Positions 54,731 through 62,858 of a DNA stretch of 64,000 nt are shown here, piece by piece. Source of the stretch: Pseudomonas sp. R76. Its GTDB lineage: Bacteria > Pseudomonadota > Gammaproteobacteria > Pseudomonadales > Pseudomonadaceae. Within the stretch, counting starts at the first letter, position 1; the number at the start of each line of letters is the position of its first letter. A model generated the notes under the pieces. It was not told the origin of the DNA and did not search any database. It was given only the letters and a program-made list of their open reading frames with translations. Location of the stretch: contig NZ_CP019428.1 of assembly GCF_009834565.1 (NCBI RefSeq), forward strand, positions 1,798,001-1,862,000. Direction: 5' to 3'. The position numbers and the translations under genes were made by a program.

Positions 54731-54819
54731 CTGTGTGAGCTGGCTTGCCTGCGATAGCATCACCGCGGTCTATGCGTAAGACCGAGGTGCCTGTATCGCA
54801 GGCAAGCCAGCTCCCACAT
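54731..54819. repeat. REPIN, GCTGGCTTGCCTGCGAT class (one arm mutated)
   Basis: The left arm has CTGTGTGAGCTGG where others have CTGTGGGAGCTGG; the right arm CAGGCAAGCCAGCTCCCACA is intact. Confidence 0.88.
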
Positions 54820-54833
54820 TGACCGTGCTAGCC

Positions 54834-57392
54834 TTAGAAAAACCGCGTGATGCTGATCTTCGCATCGCGGCCCTTGGTGTAGGCGCGGTCGCCGCTCAAG
54901 GCCGGGCGGAAGTTGTTGTTGAACAGGTTGTCCACGGTGAAATTCACCTCGGTGCCTTTCAGGTAAGCCTGTTGCGGTTTCCATTTGGCGAACAGGCCTT
55001 GGGTGTTGTAGGCCTTGTTGCCGTATTGGTCGTAGAACAGGTCGCCCACACTGCTGCCCGGGCCGCCGGAATATTTGTCACTGGGCAAGCGATCGGTCGC
55101 GCCGATGAACTGGCCCATCCAGCCCACCTGGGCATCCCAGGCCGGAATATTGGTGCCCAGTACCAGCACCCATTTGGTCGGTGGAATATCGCGGGCCGGC
55201 ACGTCCGGGCCCCACGGGTTGGTGTAGGCGCCTTCGTGTTCGCCCTTGGCGTAGGCGAGCGACACCGAGCCGAACAGGTAGGTGGAGTTGTAGAACGATT
55301 CCAGCTCAAAGCCCTTGATGGTCAGGCCACCGATGTTGCGGTAGTTGGACATCGCTCCCGGCGGGCAGGCGTTGGAAATCGTGCCGCCATTGACGGCCTG
55401 GTTTTGGCAGCCGACGCCGGTGGCCTTGAAGATTTCGTCTTCGACCTTGTTGTGGAACAAGGTGGTGCGCACTTGCAGGTTGTCGTCCTGGGCGATCAGG
55501 TGATCGAAGCTGAAGACGCTGCCCACGGTGATCGAGGTGATGCGCTCCGGGTCCAGGTCGACGCTGGTAGCGGTGCGGCTGCCCAGGCCTTGCACCTCGT
55601 ATTGTTCGTCGATGACCGGCGCGCGCCAGGTCTTGCTCCAGTTGGCGAACAGCCCCAGGTGTGGGGTGACGTTCCAGAACAGCGCCAGGCGCGGCGACCA
55701 GCCGGTGTAGGTGCGGTCGCTGTAATCGTGGCCAACGGCCGGGTCGGGATTGTTGTAGTACGGCGCGTCGTTGCCTTCGCCGCGATTGCGCACATGGTCG
55801 TATCGCAGCGACGGCGTAATCGTCACATCGCCCACCGTGACCGCATCCTGGACAAAGAAACTGTTGGTATCGACCTTGCCGTGGGGCATGAGACCCGGCT
55901 GGAAATGCCCGTAGTTGTAGCGCGCGGTGTTGTAGGTGGAACCGGGCATCCACATGTCGGTTTCGCGGATGTGCTTGCGAATTTGCCCGCCGACGGTCAC
56001 CGCATGTTGCAGCGGCCCGGTGTCAAACAGGCTGACGTTACGGATGTCGAGGTTCTTGTCGGTGTAGCCGGTGTCCATCTGGCGCCCGCCGGTGGCCAGC
56101 TGGAAAAATGCGGTGGCGTCACGGGCGTCGGTCTGGTCGGTGTTGGACTGCGAATACTTGACGGTCAGGTCCACCAGCGGGTTGTCCAGCGGCGTGTATT
56201 CATACTTGCCCGACCACGTGGTGTCGGTGGTGTCGCGGTGCGCTAAAAAACGTTTCAACGCGTTTTCGTAGCCGTAGCGGTTGATATTGGCCTGGGTCGG
56301 CGGTGTCGGGTAGCTGGCGGCGGAGAAGGGTGTCCAGCGATTGCTGTGGGAGCGCGAGTAGGACAAGCCGACACTGTGCTCTTCGGTGAAGTGCGCATTG
56401 ACCTTGAACAGTTTGCCGTCCACGTCCTGGGCGCTGTTGGGCAGGCGCTGAGGGTTGATGGGGTACTCGTTGTTCTCGTTAGGCAGCTTGGCCGCGACCT
56501 TCATATCGCCGCCGTCGCGTTGGGTCAGGTAGGCCAGCGCGTCGAAGCGGCCGTCGTCGGTACGGCCATACACGGCGCTGCTGTAGACCTGTTCGTGGTC
56601 GTTGCTGGAGTAACCATATTTAAGCATCGCGCCGCTGTTGCGGCCGTCCTGCAGCAGGTCCGGGGCATCTTTGGTGGTCATGTTGACCGTGCCGCCAAAC
56701 CCGCCGTTGCCGGTGAACGGCGAGTTGGGGCCTTTCTCCACTTCGATGCTTTTGATCAGCTCGGGCTCGATAAAGACCGTGCCTTGCTGGTAGCGCTCGA
56801 AGCCGGTCTTGGTGGCGCCGTCGACGGTCATCGGCACGTCTTCGGCATCGCCGAAACCACGGATGTTGATGGTCTGGCCGCCGGGTTTCAGCGAGCCGCC
56901 CTGGCTCACGCCGGGCAAGGTCTGCAGCAGGCTGGGGATGTTATTGGACTGGTAACGGTCGATGTCGGCCTGGGTCATGGTCGAGCGGTTGACGGTGCTG
57001 GAGTCGACTTCGTTATCGGTGCCGATCACGCTGAGCGCGTCGAGTTGGATGGCGCCGCTGTGGGTGGTCTTGCCCTCGTCGGGGCGTACCACGTAGGTGC
57101 TGCCGACTTTGATCAGGGTGAACTCGCCGTTTTTCAGCAAGGTGCGAATCGCCACTTCCGGGGTGAAGTCGCCATTGAGTGCCGGCGCTTGCACGTTCTT
57201 GAGCAGTGTTTCATCGAACAGCAGCTGGATTTTTGCCTGCTGCGCCACTTGGCTCAGGGACGTGGCCAGCGACTGGGCGGGCAGTTGCAACGTGAACGAC
57301 TCGGCCTGGGCGCTGAGGCTGAACGCCAGGCAGGTGGCGATCAGGGTCGGTCGAAGAAACAGGTGCGAAGCGTGGCAAGGCGCGCGAAACAT
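54834..57392 (-). CDS. TonB-dependent receptor with STN signalling domain (FecA-like)
   Basis: An 852-residue outer membrane receptor. Signal peptide (LIATCLAFSLSAQA), STN domain (residues 37-90, ATSLSQVAQQAKIQLLFDET), plug, then the 22-strand barrel ending in KISITRFF. The STN domain couples ligand binding to the FecR/FecI pair encoded upstream. The ATG at 57390-57392 has GGGGGAT before it. The ligand is probably a siderophore or iron chelate made by other microbes; no match can be named. It is 128 bp after fecR. Confidence 0.92.
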   Translation of the reverse strand: MFRAPCHASHLFLRPTLIATCLAFSLSAQAESFTLQLPAQSLATSLSQVAQQAKIQLLFDETLLKNVQAPALNGDFTPEVAIRTLLKNGEFTLIKVGSTYVVRPDEGKTTHSGAIQLDALSVIGTDNEVDSSTVNRSTMTQADIDRYQSNNIPSLLQTLPGVSQGGSLKPGGQTINIRGFGDAEDVPMTVDGATKTGFERYQQGTVFIEPELIKSIEVEKGPNSPFTGNGGFGGTVNMTTKDAPDLLQDGRNSGAMLKYGYSSNDHEQVYSSAVYGRTDDGRFDALAYLTQRDGGDMKVAAKLPNENNEYPINPQRLPNSAQDVDGKLFKVNAHFTEEHSVGLSYSRSHSNRWTPFSAASYPTPPTQANINRYGYENALKRFLAHRDTTDTTWSGKYEYTPLDNPLVDLTVKYSQSNTDQTDARDATAFFQLATGGRQMDTGYTDKNLDIRNVSLFDTGPLQHAVTVGGQIRKHIRETDMWMPGSTYNTARYNYGHFQPGLMPHGKVDTNSFFVQDAVTVGDVTITPSLRYDHVRNRGEGNDAPYYNNPDPAVGHDYSDRTYTGWSPRLALFWNVTPHLGLFANWSKTWRAPVIDEQYEVQGLGSRTATSVDLDPERITSITVGSVFSFDHLIAQDDNLQVRTTLFHNKVEDEIFKATGVGCQNQAVNGGTISNACPPGAMSNYRNIGGLTIKGFELESFYNSTYLFGSVSLAYAKGEHEGAYTNPWGPDVPARDIPPTKWVLVLGTNIPAWDAQVGWMGQFIGATDRLPSDKYSGGPGSSVGDLFYDQYGNKAYNTQGLFAKWKPQQAYLKGTEVNFTVDNLFNNNFRPALSGDRAYTKGRDAKISITRFF

Positions 57393-57520
57393 GAAATCCC
57401 CCGGGGTGGCCAAGTGGCCGAAAAGGTGTGCGTATCAAACACAGTCGGGAGGAAGACGGGGCAGGCCAAAAAATCCACACATGCGAATGCAAAATATTCT
57501 CAAGTGAGTGCCTGACGCAA

Positions 57521-58489
57521 TTATTTGCTCGGTTCGATTCTGACAACGCCATCGGCTGAGGCCACGGTTTTCACCGGTAGCAGGGCAGGCAGGGCGTTGA
57601 GCAGGGCGTCCGGATCATTCACATCAAGGTTGCCCGAGACCTTCAATTGCGCCACGGACTTGCTGACTTGCAGCGGTGCCTGGGGCCGGTAGAGGCTCAG
57701 CTCATCAATCAGGCTGGCCAGGTCGCGGTTGCGAAAGGACAGATGCCCGCTGCGCCAATCCGCCACTTCTTCAGCCGTGAGGGTTTGGTGTTGCACGGTG
57801 CCCTTGGCGTAGCTGTAGGTAGCGCGTTGCTGGGCGCCGAGCAAGGTCACCGGGCTTTTGGCGTCCGGCTCGAAGGCGACCTGGCCATGGGCCACGCTGA
57901 CCACCAGTTGCTGCTGGCTGCGGCGCACATCGAAACCGGTGCCGACCACGCGCACGTTGGCCTCGCCGGCTTGCACATACAGCGGGCGCTCCTTGTCGGC
58001 GGCGACTTCGATGTACAGCTGGCCCTTGTCCAAATGAAGGATGCGTTGATGGGCGCTGAATTCCACCCGCACGCGCGTATTGGCATTCACGTACAACGTG
58101 CTGCCATCGGGCAGGTTTAACGTACGCATGCCTTTGGCATGCGCGGCGATCTGGCTGTGGTAGAGCTCGCGAGGCGCACCGATGTGCGTGGCCAACAGCG
58201 CACAGACCAGCGCAGCAGCCACAGCCAGGGCAGGGCGCCAGGCCGAGGGTTTGCGCTTGGGCAGCGGCAGCGGTTTGTTCAATTGCTGCAGTTGGCCGAG
58301 GTCGGCCCACAGTTGTTCAAACTCGGCATAGGCGCGGGCATGTGCAGGCTCGGCCTGCCAGGCGGCAAAGGCCTTGCGGTCGGCTCGCCCCGCTTCGCTA
58401 CGGTTGCGGGCAAACCAGCTGGCGGCTTGGGCATCGATGGAGTCGCTCGCTTCGATGTTCAAGGCGTCGATGTCGCTCAGGCGGTTCAT
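57521..58489 (-). CDS. FecR-family anti-sigma factor
   Basis: A 322-residue inner-membrane sigma regulator. The cytoplasmic N-terminus has the DUF4880 stretch AASWFARNRSEAGRADRKAF, then one helix (ALAVAAALVCALLATHI), then the periplasmic FecR domain (LNLPDGSTLYVNANTRVRVE). It holds or activates the sigma factor according to the receptor signal. The ATG overlaps the sigma-gene stop (ATGA, 58486-58489), so the two are made together. Confidence 0.93.
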   Translation of the reverse strand: MNRLSDIDALNIEASDSIDAQAASWFARNRSEAGRADRKAFAAWQAEPAHARAYAEFEQLWADLGQLQQLNKPLPLPKRKPSAWRPALAVAAALVCALLATHIGAPRELYHSQIAAHAKGMRTLNLPDGSTLYVNANTRVRVEFSAHQRILHLDKGQLYIEVAADKERPLYVQAGEANVRVVGTGFDVRRSQQQLVVSVAHGQVAFEPDAKSPVTLLGAQQRATYSYAKGTVQHQTLTAEEVADWRSGHLSFRNRDLASLIDELSLYRPQAPLQVSKSVAQLKVSGNLDVNDPDALLNALPALLPVKTVASADGVVRIEPSK

Positions 58490-59025
58490 TCTGGCTGCTC
58501 CGTGCCGGGTTCTTGTTGAAGGCGTCGCTTGCAATGCAGCAGGGCAAAAGCGATGTGCTTTTCCACCATGCTGGTCGAAATACCCATGCGCTCGGCGATC
58601 TGCGCCTGGCTCAGGCCTTCGAAGCGGTGCAGCATAAGGGCTTCTCGCCTGCGGGGCGAGAGTTCGGCGAGGACTTCTTTCAACTGTTCCAGGCGTTGCA
58701 AGCGCTGCGCGGCGGCCATGGGCTCGTTTTGCTCATCGATGACCGGCTCGGCGTCCCTTTCGGCCGGGTCAAGGTGGACGGTCTGCCGTACCTTCTGTTT
58801 ACGCCAGTGATCGCGCAACAGGTTGCGCGCCATCTGGAACAGAAACGCCCGTGGCTGCTCGACCTTGGCCCGGTCGCGGTAATCCAGCCATTGGGCAAAG
58901 ACATCCTGGGTCATGTCCGCCGCGTCGCTGGCGTTGTCCGTGCGTTTGCGCAGGAAATACAGAATATCTGCATAAAACCCGCGAAAGGCATCGGCCGACA
59001 ACGGGTCGGGCTTGGGACGAGACAT
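58486..59025 (-). CDS. FecI-type ECF sigma factor
   Basis: A 179-residue extracytoplasmic-function sigma factor. Region 2 is FYADILYFLRKRTDNASDAA then DMTQDVFAQWLDYR, and region 4 is LSPRRREALMLHRFEGLSQA then QIAERMGISTSMVEKHI. It should drive transcription of the receptor gene. A Fur-box-like site lies about 50 bp upstream, so it would be made when iron is scarce. Confidence 0.93.
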   Translation of the reverse strand: MSRPKPDPLSADAFRGFYADILYFLRKRTDNASDAADMTQDVFAQWLDYRDRAKVEQPRAFLFQMARNLLRDHWRKQKVRQTVHLDPAERDAEPVIDEQNEPMAAAQRLQRLEQLKEVLAELSPRRREALMLHRFEGLSQAQIAERMGISTSMVEKHIAFALLHCKRRLQQEPGTEQPE

Positions 59026-59068
59026 GGATATCCTTCTTGACGAAGCACGACGTAGAAAAGTCGCGAAT

Positions 59069-59087
59069 GATATCGAGAATTATTGTC
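59069..59087 (-). promoter_or_regulatory. Fur-box-like site upstream of the sigma gene
   Basis: On the minus strand GACAATAATTCTCGATATC matches 13 of 19 bases of the consensus GATAATGATAATCATTATC. Position before the sigma gene fits iron-dependent control. Confidence 0.6.
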
Positions 59088-59120
59088 ATTTGTCTCTATG
59101 TAAAGCGTGTACCCAATCAA

Positions 59121-59193
59121 ATGTGGGAGCTGGCTTGCCTGCGATGGCGATGGTGACTGCACCACCGCTATCGCAGGCAAGCCAGCTCCCACA
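59121..59193. repeat. REPIN, short spacer
   Basis: ATGTGGGAGCTGGCTTGCCT and CAGGCAAGCCAGCTCCCACA are close together, giving one of the shortest REPINs here. Confidence 0.9.
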
Positions 59194-59206
59194 GGAGGCC
59201 ACGCCT

Positions 59207-60079
59207 CTAGCGCAGCAATGTCCTTAGTTGCTCGATCCCCGCTTCACCCAACGGGAACACCGGCAAGCGTGGATCACCTGCTTCCAACCCGGTCAAACGC
59301 AACCCGGCCTTGATCGTCGCCGGCAAACCACCCTTGAGGATGAATTCCAGCAGCGGCAATTGGCGATAGAACAGTTCCCGCGCCAGTGTCAGGTCGTTGG
59401 CCAGCACCGCGTCATACAACGCCAGGTTGAGCTGCGGGATCAGGTTCGGCGCCGCCGTGCACCAACCCTTGGCGCCGGCCGCGAAGGCTTCCAGGGCCAG
59501 CGGGTTGCAGCCGTTGTAGAACGGCACGTCGCTGTGGCGATGCAACTGGTGCATGCGTTGAATATCACCGGTGCTCTCCTTGACCATGGTCACGTTCGCC
59601 ACCTGCTTGACGATGCGCAGGATCAAGTCCACCGACATGTCGGTGCCGCTGGTGGCCGGATTGTTATAGAGCATGATCGGCACGCCGACGCTGTCGCCAA
59701 TCGCCGCATAATGGGCGAGGATTTCCGCCTCGCTGAGTTTCCAATAGGACGCGGGCAACACCATCACCACATCGGCGCCATTGGCCTCGGCGTAACGCGC
59801 ACGGCGCACGGCCTTGGCGGTGGTCAGGTCGGACACGCTGACAATCGTCGGCACGCGCCTGGCGATTTTTGCCAGGCTGTAGGCGCTGACTTCATCCCAC
59901 TCGGCATCGCTCAAATACGCACCTTCGCCCGTGCTGCCCAAGGGCGCGATGGCGTGCACGCCGCTGTCGATCAAGCGGTCGATGGAGCGGCCGAGGGCGT
60001 CGAGGTCAATGCGCTGGCCGTCGGCGCTGAATGGGGTGATGGTGTAGCCGATGATGCCGTGAATAGTTGGGTTGGACAT
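59207..60079 (-). CDS. Dihydrodipicolinate synthase-family aldolase/lyase
   Basis: A 290-residue DapA-fold enzyme. The Schiff-base lysine is K167 in VTMVKESTGD and the tyrosine is Y138 in MLYNNPATSG; PLGSTGEGAYLSDAEW is the substrate loop. The family includes true DapA and many sugar-acid or pyruvate lyases; the operon with a class II aldolase and its own regulator points to catabolism, not lysine synthesis. Substrate unknown. It lies 28 bp after the aldolase gene. Confidence 0.85.
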   Translation of the reverse strand: MSNPTIHGIIGYTITPFSADGQRIDLDALGRSIDRLIDSGVHAIAPLGSTGEGAYLSDAEWDEVSAYSLAKIARRVPTIVSVSDLTTAKAVRRARYAEANGADVVMVLPASYWKLSEAEILAHYAAIGDSVGVPIMLYNNPATSGTDMSVDLILRIVKQVANVTMVKESTGDIQRMHQLHRHSDVPFYNGCNPLALEAFAAGAKGWCTAAPNLIPQLNLALYDAVLANDLTLARELFYRQLPLLEFILKGGLPATIKAGLRLTGLEAGDPRLPVFPLGEAGIEQLRTLLR

Positions 60080-60107
60080 AAAGGAGTCTCCGCTCGGAAT
60101 AGGGCAA

Positions 60108-60890
60108 TCAGTTCAGGCAATCGGCGTGTTGTCGCAGGTTCTGCCGGGCGTAGTAGTTGAACGCGGCGCCGTGGCGCTTGGGCTTGGAGATCCAGTCATG
60201 CGCCTCGCGGCCCAGTTCCGGCAGGATCGGCTTGATCGTCCCGGCTGCCATCGCCAGCAACTGCAACTTGGCCGCGCGCTCGATCAACTGCGCGATCACG
60301 CAGGCTTCTTCGATGCTCGCCCCAGTGGCCAGCTGACCGTGGTGCGAGAGCAGGATCGCGCGTTTGTCGCCCAGCGCCGTGGTGATGATTTCACCTTCTT
60401 CGTTGCCCACCGGAACCCCCGGCCAGGCCTCCAGAAATGCACAGTCTTCATACAGCGGGCAGAGGTCCATGTGCGACACCTGCAGCGGCACTTCGAGCAT
60501 CGACAGCGCGGCGATATGCGTGGGATGCGTATGGATGATGCAGTTCACATCCGGCCGCCCACGGTACACCCAGGTGTGAAACCGGTTGGCCGGGTTGGGA
60601 ATGCCGTGGCCTTCCAGCACTTCAAGATCCTCGTTGACCAGCAGCAGGTTGCTGGCAGTGATCTCATCAAAACCCAGGCCCAGTTGCTGAGTGTAATAGG
60701 TGCCGGGCGTGGGCCCGCGTGCGGTGATTTGCCCGGCCAGGCCGGAGTCATGGCCGTGTTCGAACAGGATGCGACACGTGAGCGCCAGCTTTTGCCGGTC
60801 GGTCCACGTATTATCCGCCAGGGTGTTTTGCATCTGCATCAGTGCTTGCTTGACCAGTTGGTCTTTGGGGAGTGCTAATGTCTTGGCCAT
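60108..60890 (-). CDS. Class II aldolase/adducin-family protein
   Basis: A 260-residue zinc-dependent enzyme. Metal-ligand histidines are H120 and H122 in IIHTHPTHIAAL, with a further pair in LLSHHGQLAT near residue 185. Start ATG 60888-60890 has AAAGGA upstream. The group includes fuculose-phosphate aldolase and relatives acting on hydroxylated carboxylates. It is the first gene of the unit with the DapA-fold lyase and faces the XRE-cupin regulator. Confidence 0.85.
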   Translation of the reverse strand: MAKTLALPKDQLVKQALMQMQNTLADNTWTDRQKLALTCRILFEHGHDSGLAGQITARGPTPGTYYTQQLGLGFDEITASNLLLVNEDLEVLEGHGIPNPANRFHTWVYRGRPDVNCIIHTHPTHIAALSMLEVPLQVSHMDLCPLYEDCAFLEAWPGVPVGNEEGEIITTALGDKRAILLSHHGQLATGASIEEACVIAQLIERAAKLQLLAMAAGTIKPILPELGREAHDWISKPKRHGAAFNYYARQNLRQHADCLN

Positions 60891-60987
60891 ATCGGTGTCC
60901 TTTGGGTGGTGCATGGACGTCGGGTTTGCTGCTCTCCCGCTGCTCGCAAGGTCGTTGGGTGAACGCAAATGACACTAAAGATGCTAT

Positions 60988-61004
60988 ATGACACATTGTG
61001 TCAT
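60988..61004. promoter_or_regulatory. Perfect palindromic operator between aldolase and regulator genes
   Basis: ATGACACATTGTGTCAT is a 17-bp palindrome centred on T60996. A half site ATGACACT lies at 60969. It sits about 98 bp before the aldolase start and 46 bp before the regulator start, where either promoter could be blocked. It is the likely target of the XRE-cupin regulator. Confidence 0.72.
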
Positions 61005-61049
61005 TGGCAAGTGAAGCGCTGGCTTTTCTGCATGGATTAATCGCAGCAC

Positions 61050-61577
61050 ATGTCTATCCGTTTGAAATTACTGAGAAAAAAACTTGGAGTAACCCTGGAG
61101 TCCCTGGCTGAAAAATCCGGGATGACCAAGAGTTATCTGTCCAAGGTCGAACGCGGGCTCAACACGCCGTCAATTGCCGCCGCGTTGAAATTGGCCAAGG
61201 CGTTGAACGTGAAGGTTGAAGAACTGTTCAGCGAAGACAACATCAGCCTCGACAGCTACAGCCTGGTGCGCAGCCACGAGCGGCCCGACACCGCGCCGGG
61301 TTATGCGGTGCTGGCCCATCAGGTCAGTGAGCGCAGCCTGCTGCCGTTCATCATCTACCCGCCGGCGGAGTTCACCGACAAGACGTTCAAGGAGCACGTG
61401 GGAGAGGAGTTTCTGTTCGTGCATGAAGGCCAGGTGGAGGTGGATTTCATGAGCGAACGGGTAATCCTGAATCGGGGTGATGCGCTGCACTTCAATGCGC
61501 AAAAACCCCACCGAATTCGCTCGGTGGGCGAGGCGCAGGCGCAGTTGTTGGTGGTGGTGCACAGCGCCGAAGAATGA
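61050..61577 (+). CDS. XRE-family regulator with cupin sensor domain
   Basis: A 175-residue protein: HTH_3 in residues 3-57 (RKKLGVTLESLAEKSGMTKS, then YLSKVERGLNTPS), then a cupin barrel from residue 90 with HVGEEFLFVHEGQVEV and GDALHFNAQKPHRIRSVG. Such regulators usually bind a small metabolite of the pathway they control. It is divergent from the aldolase-lyase operon, with a perfect palindrome in between. ATG 61050 has no strong ribosome site. Confidence 0.88.
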   Translation: MSIRLKLLRKKLGVTLESLAEKSGMTKSYLSKVERGLNTPSIAAALKLAKALNVKVEELFSEDNISLDSYSLVRSHERPDTAPGYAVLAHQVSERSLLPFIIYPPAEFTDKTFKEHVGEEFLFVHEGQVEVDFMSERVILNRGDALHFNAQKPHRIRSVGEAQAQLLVVVHSAEE

Positions 61578-61605
61578 CCGTGTTTCCAAGTTGGAATACA
61601 GTCAG

Positions 61606-61694
61606 TGTGGGAGCGGGCTTGCTCGCGAATGCGGTGTGTCAGCTCCACATAAGTTGACTGATACACCGCATTCGCGAGCAAGCCCGCTCCCACA
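61606..61694. repeat. REPIN, GCGGGCTTGCTCGCGAAT class
   Basis: TGTGGGAGCGGGCTTGCTCG and CGAGCAAGCCCGCTCCCACA with a 49-bp centre. Same class as the copy at 53616. Confidence 0.92.
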
Positions 61695-61718
61695 TTTTGA
61701 TCTTCTTTGTTCGGGGGA

Positions 61719-62735
61719 TCAGCGCTCGACCGGCACCGAGAGCGCCGAATTACCCAACGGATGCGTGCGCGCCGCAAAGAACTTCAACGTCACACCGCTG
61801 CCCTCGAACAGCTCCGAATACCGGCGCTTCTGCTGGCGAATAAACCCATCGCTGCGCCCCGACACCGAGATCGCCAGCGTCGTCAGCCTCGCCTGGCGCA
61901 GCGCATCCACCAGGTGCTTATCCTGCGGCCCAAGGTCATGGCCGAAGATGCACAGCGACCCTTCATGGCTGAGCAACTGCTCATAACAGAACGACAAATA
62001 GTCCGAACTGCGGATGGTCTTGAGCTTCTCTTCCACCTTGCCCTCACTGACAAACAGCGGCACGTCGTCCAGCGTCTTGATCGTGTTATTGATCGCAAAA
62101 CTGCTGAGCAAAGTGCTGTCGGTGGACGGCAATTTACGCGCGGTGCCGTCGAGGTTACGCACCAAGTGCAGGCCGCCGTGCAGGTAAAGGATGCGCGTGG
62201 CGTCGGTGCGCGTGTTGCGCAGGTCGAAGCTGGCGTCGGCGCTGCCAAACAGGTCGTCGATGCCTGGCGTGTGCAGGATCGCCCAATAGTTGAGCAGGTC
62301 GTAATTGCTGGTGAAAACGGTGGGGTAGCGGGCCAGTTCGGCGTTGATCGTCGCCAGCGTCGAGGGTTGCACCAGCCGCCACGGAATGTGCACGGCGTGG
62401 ATGGTGTTGATCAACGCTTCCTTGATCGCGTAGTAGCGGTTGCGCGGTGCCGCCGAGCTGACCGCCAGGGCCTTGTTGACCCGGCTGGTGGTTTTCAAGG
62501 CGCCCAACGCCTGCTCGAAGCTGCGGGTCTGCAGGGCGTCGAACACACTCAGCTCGGACGGGCTGAGGGGTTTTTCTTCGACGGTGCGCGCGTTTTCGAA
62601 CAGTGAATCGTAGGCAAAGTCTTCCCAAATCGTGCGGCTTGCGCCGTTGCCGATCAGAATCCCACTGAAGTCGATGGCGCTGCGCAGCGCGCTCCAGTCT
62701 TCAAGGTGGGCGTCAATATCCTGGAAATCCTTCAT
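61719..62735 (-). CDS. SIR2-like protein of the DUF4917 type
   Basis: A 338-residue protein. Its Rossmann-like features are those of SIR2/NAD-using proteins: FSGILIGNGASRTIW (residues 23-37), VFTSNYDLLNYW (140-151), then LYLHGGLH (183-190) where the sirtuin catalytic histidine lies. The pattern fits DUF4917, a SIR2-clan family. It lacks the four cysteines of a zinc-binding deacetylase, so NAD hydrolysis is more likely than deacetylation. SIR2-like domains often serve anti-phage defence, but this gene stands alone between a regulator and an alcohol dehydrogenase. Confidence 0.78.
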   Translation of the reverse strand: MKDFQDIDAHLEDWSALRSAIDFSGILIGNGASRTIWEDFAYDSLFENARTVEEKPLSPSELSVFDALQTRSFEQALGALKTTSRVNKALAVSSAAPRNRYYAIKEALINTIHAVHIPWRLVQPSTLATINAELARYPTVFTSNYDLLNYWAILHTPGIDDLFGSADASFDLRNTRTDATRILYLHGGLHLVRNLDGTARKLPSTDSTLLSSFAINNTIKTLDDVPLFVSEGKVEEKLKTIRSSDYLSFCYEQLLSHEGSLCIFGHDLGPQDKHLVDALRQARLTTLAISVSGRSDGFIRQQKRRYSELFEGSGVTLKFFAARTHPLGNSALSVPVER

Positions 62736-62858
62736 TGCGGCGGGTCTACTCGATTTCGGCTGGGTGGTGACTTTATCACGAGCCGGCGTTGATCCTGATC
62801 AAGATGCCGCAGGCAAGTCAGGTTGATCCTGTAGGCATAACGCCTCTGAGGATTGACC

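Noticed and set aside
54819..56246. Plus-strand open frame of 475 codons
   Set aside because: Antisense to the TonB-dependent receptor; biased composition and no recognisable fold.
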